DNA of 13,789 nucleotides, from contig DYFG01000031.1 of assembly GCA_020725315.1 (NCBI GenBank), positions 1-13,789 of the forward strand, in the 5' to 3' direction. Position numbers and translations under genes: made by a program. Positions within the stretch are counted from its first letter, which is position 1, and every line of letters starts with the position of its first letter. This document shows, piece after piece, positions 12,904-13,789 of this stretch. The notes under the pieces are model-generated. The model saw only the letters and a list, made by a program, of their open reading frames with translations. It was not told the DNA's origin and did no database searches. Source of the DNA: Nitrosotalea sp. Lineage in GTDB: Archaea > Halobacteriota > Syntropharchaeia > Alkanophagales > Methanospirareceae.

Positions 12904-13789
12904 TTATGCAACTACCTGCGATCCCTTTCTAATGGGTTCCAACACCGCATTGAGATGCCTCACCGCATTAGTCTTAAGATCTAAAGGATGTAACCTTCCC
13001 TGTGCATAATCGAGTTCGAACTCATCATAGTTATCATAACGGGCGTCTCCACCGTGTCTTTCACTCCTTTCTATTATCAGCTCTCCGGTATTTTTACCTG
13101 GAAATATCGTGTGCTTATAGATCTGCAGTACCGGATTACCTTCTACGATTTGGGGAGGACAAAAAGAACTCATTATTTTCTGTTCCACGCTTTCTTCAGG
13201 CTCATCCACCGCGATATAATTTCCTTTGGACGAGGACATCTTCTCGCCATCTAAGCCGATTAATAACGGCGTATGGATACAGATAGGAGCTTTAAAACCC
13301 AGTTTTGGGAGATGCTCCCGCGCAAGCATGTGTATCTTCCGTTGATCGATCCCTCCGACTGCCACGTCTATATCGAGGAATGCAATATCCACCGCTTGCA
13401 TCAACGGGTATATCATCTGGGATACTTTTCGGTCTTCCTTGCTACGAGAGAGCTCATCCATACTCCTTCTCGCTCTTCTTTCAGTTGTTATCGTCGCGAG
13501 CCGTAATACATCCATCATATATTCCTCATCCATTTGATACGACGAGCCAAGGGTGAACTCAGTCTCTTCGCTTAACCCCGCAGCTGCAAAACAGCGCTTG
13601 TTGTACTCCGCAGTCTCCCTTATCTGCTCAAAACTCCCCTTTTCATTCAGATACGCGTGCATATCAGCGAGAAGTATAATGATATGAAAGCCCATACGCT
13701 GCAGTTGCCTCACTGTGTTCAGTATAGGCAAATGACCGATGTGCACGCTGCCACTCGGCTCAAATCCTACATACGCTCGTGGCTTTCTT
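12904..13789 (-). CDS. tyrS: Tyrosyl-tRNA synthetase, archaeal type (5' end outside window)
   Basis: A class I aminoacyl-tRNA synthetase that charges tRNA-Tyr. The frame is open to the window edge, so the N-terminus is missing. The first visible residues are RKPRAYVGFEPSGSVHIGHL, which contain the HIGH signature (13732-13743). GTG at 13746 is therefore internal, not a start. Further motifs are LLADMHAYLNEKG, the tyrosine-pocket and dimer region YPLMQAVDIAFLDIDVAVGG followed by DQRKIHMLARE, and KMSSS (13228-13242), the ATP-binding signature loop. The pattern is that of archaeal/eukaryotic TyrRS rather than bacterial TyrRS or TrpRS. The C-terminus is complete and ends close to the bud32 stop. 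Confidence 0.93.
   Translation of the reverse strand, partial: RKPRAYVGFEPSGSVHIGHLPILNTVRQLQRMGFHIIILLADMHAYLNEKGSFEQIRETAEYNKRCFAAAGLSEETEFTLGSSYQMDEEYMMDVLRLATITTERRARRSMDELSRSKEDRKVSQMIYPLMQAVDIAFLDIDVAVGGIDQRKIHMLAREHLPKLGFKAPICIHTPLLIGLDGEKMSSSKGNYIAVDEPEESVEQKIMSSFCPPQIVEGNPVLQIYKHTIFPGKNTGELIIERSERHGGDARYDNYDEFELDYAQGRLHPLDLKTNAVRHLNAVLEPIRKGSQVVA

Noticed and set aside
13744..13746. GTG as the tyrS start codon
   Set aside because: It lies inside the HIGH signature region; the frame continues upstream with conserved residues (YVGFEPSGS) to the window edge.

Overview
The window looks archaeal. It carries a stand-alone Bud32 kinase, an archaeal-type tyrosyl-tRNA synthetase, a PhoU protein with an AbrB-like N-terminus, TATA-box promoters and at least one apparently leaderless gene. 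A methanogen- or ANME-like euryarchaeote is my guess, but nothing here fixes the lineage.

Left edge (1-2126): a decayed IS110-type transposase end on the + strand abuts an A+T-rich restriction-modification locus on the - strand. This locus has a PD-(D/E)XK endonuclease with an abrupt C-terminus. It also has an SPPY-type DNA methyltransferase whose N-terminal part lies in another frame; the two parts join by a -1 shift at a run of seven A.

Centre (2320-7763, all - strand): this is the most interesting part. In transcription order it encodes an ARC/Mpa-type proteasomal AAA ATPase (coiled coil, OB region, AAA), a PafA-like Pup ligase homologue, a Dop-like depupylase homologue, and a small acidic/basic protein ending Ser-Gly-Glu that fits a Pup/UBact-type modifier. 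Together they form what looks like a complete pupylation cassette in an archaeon. Only the 20S core is not encoded here. Two features stand out: the PafA homologue has Cys where the catalytic Asp of PafA/Dop enzymes should be, and the modifier already ends in Glu, so it would not need deamidation.

Right half (7873-13789): divergently from the ATPase lies a PhoU-family regulator, then purM (purine synthesis), ilvD (branched-chain amino acid synthesis, opposite strand), a decayed remnant of a probable secreted protein, bud32 (tRNA t6A modification) and the 5'-truncated tyrS, which runs off the window. These are ordinary chromosomal genes.

Two copies of an intergenic double-hairpin element (2652-2696 and 10027-10073) share a 19-bp first hairpin. 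Their second hairpins differ in sequence but keep the pairing. The second copy sits inside a 13-bp inverted repeat and may be a small mobile element. No tRNA, rRNA or CRISPR array was seen.
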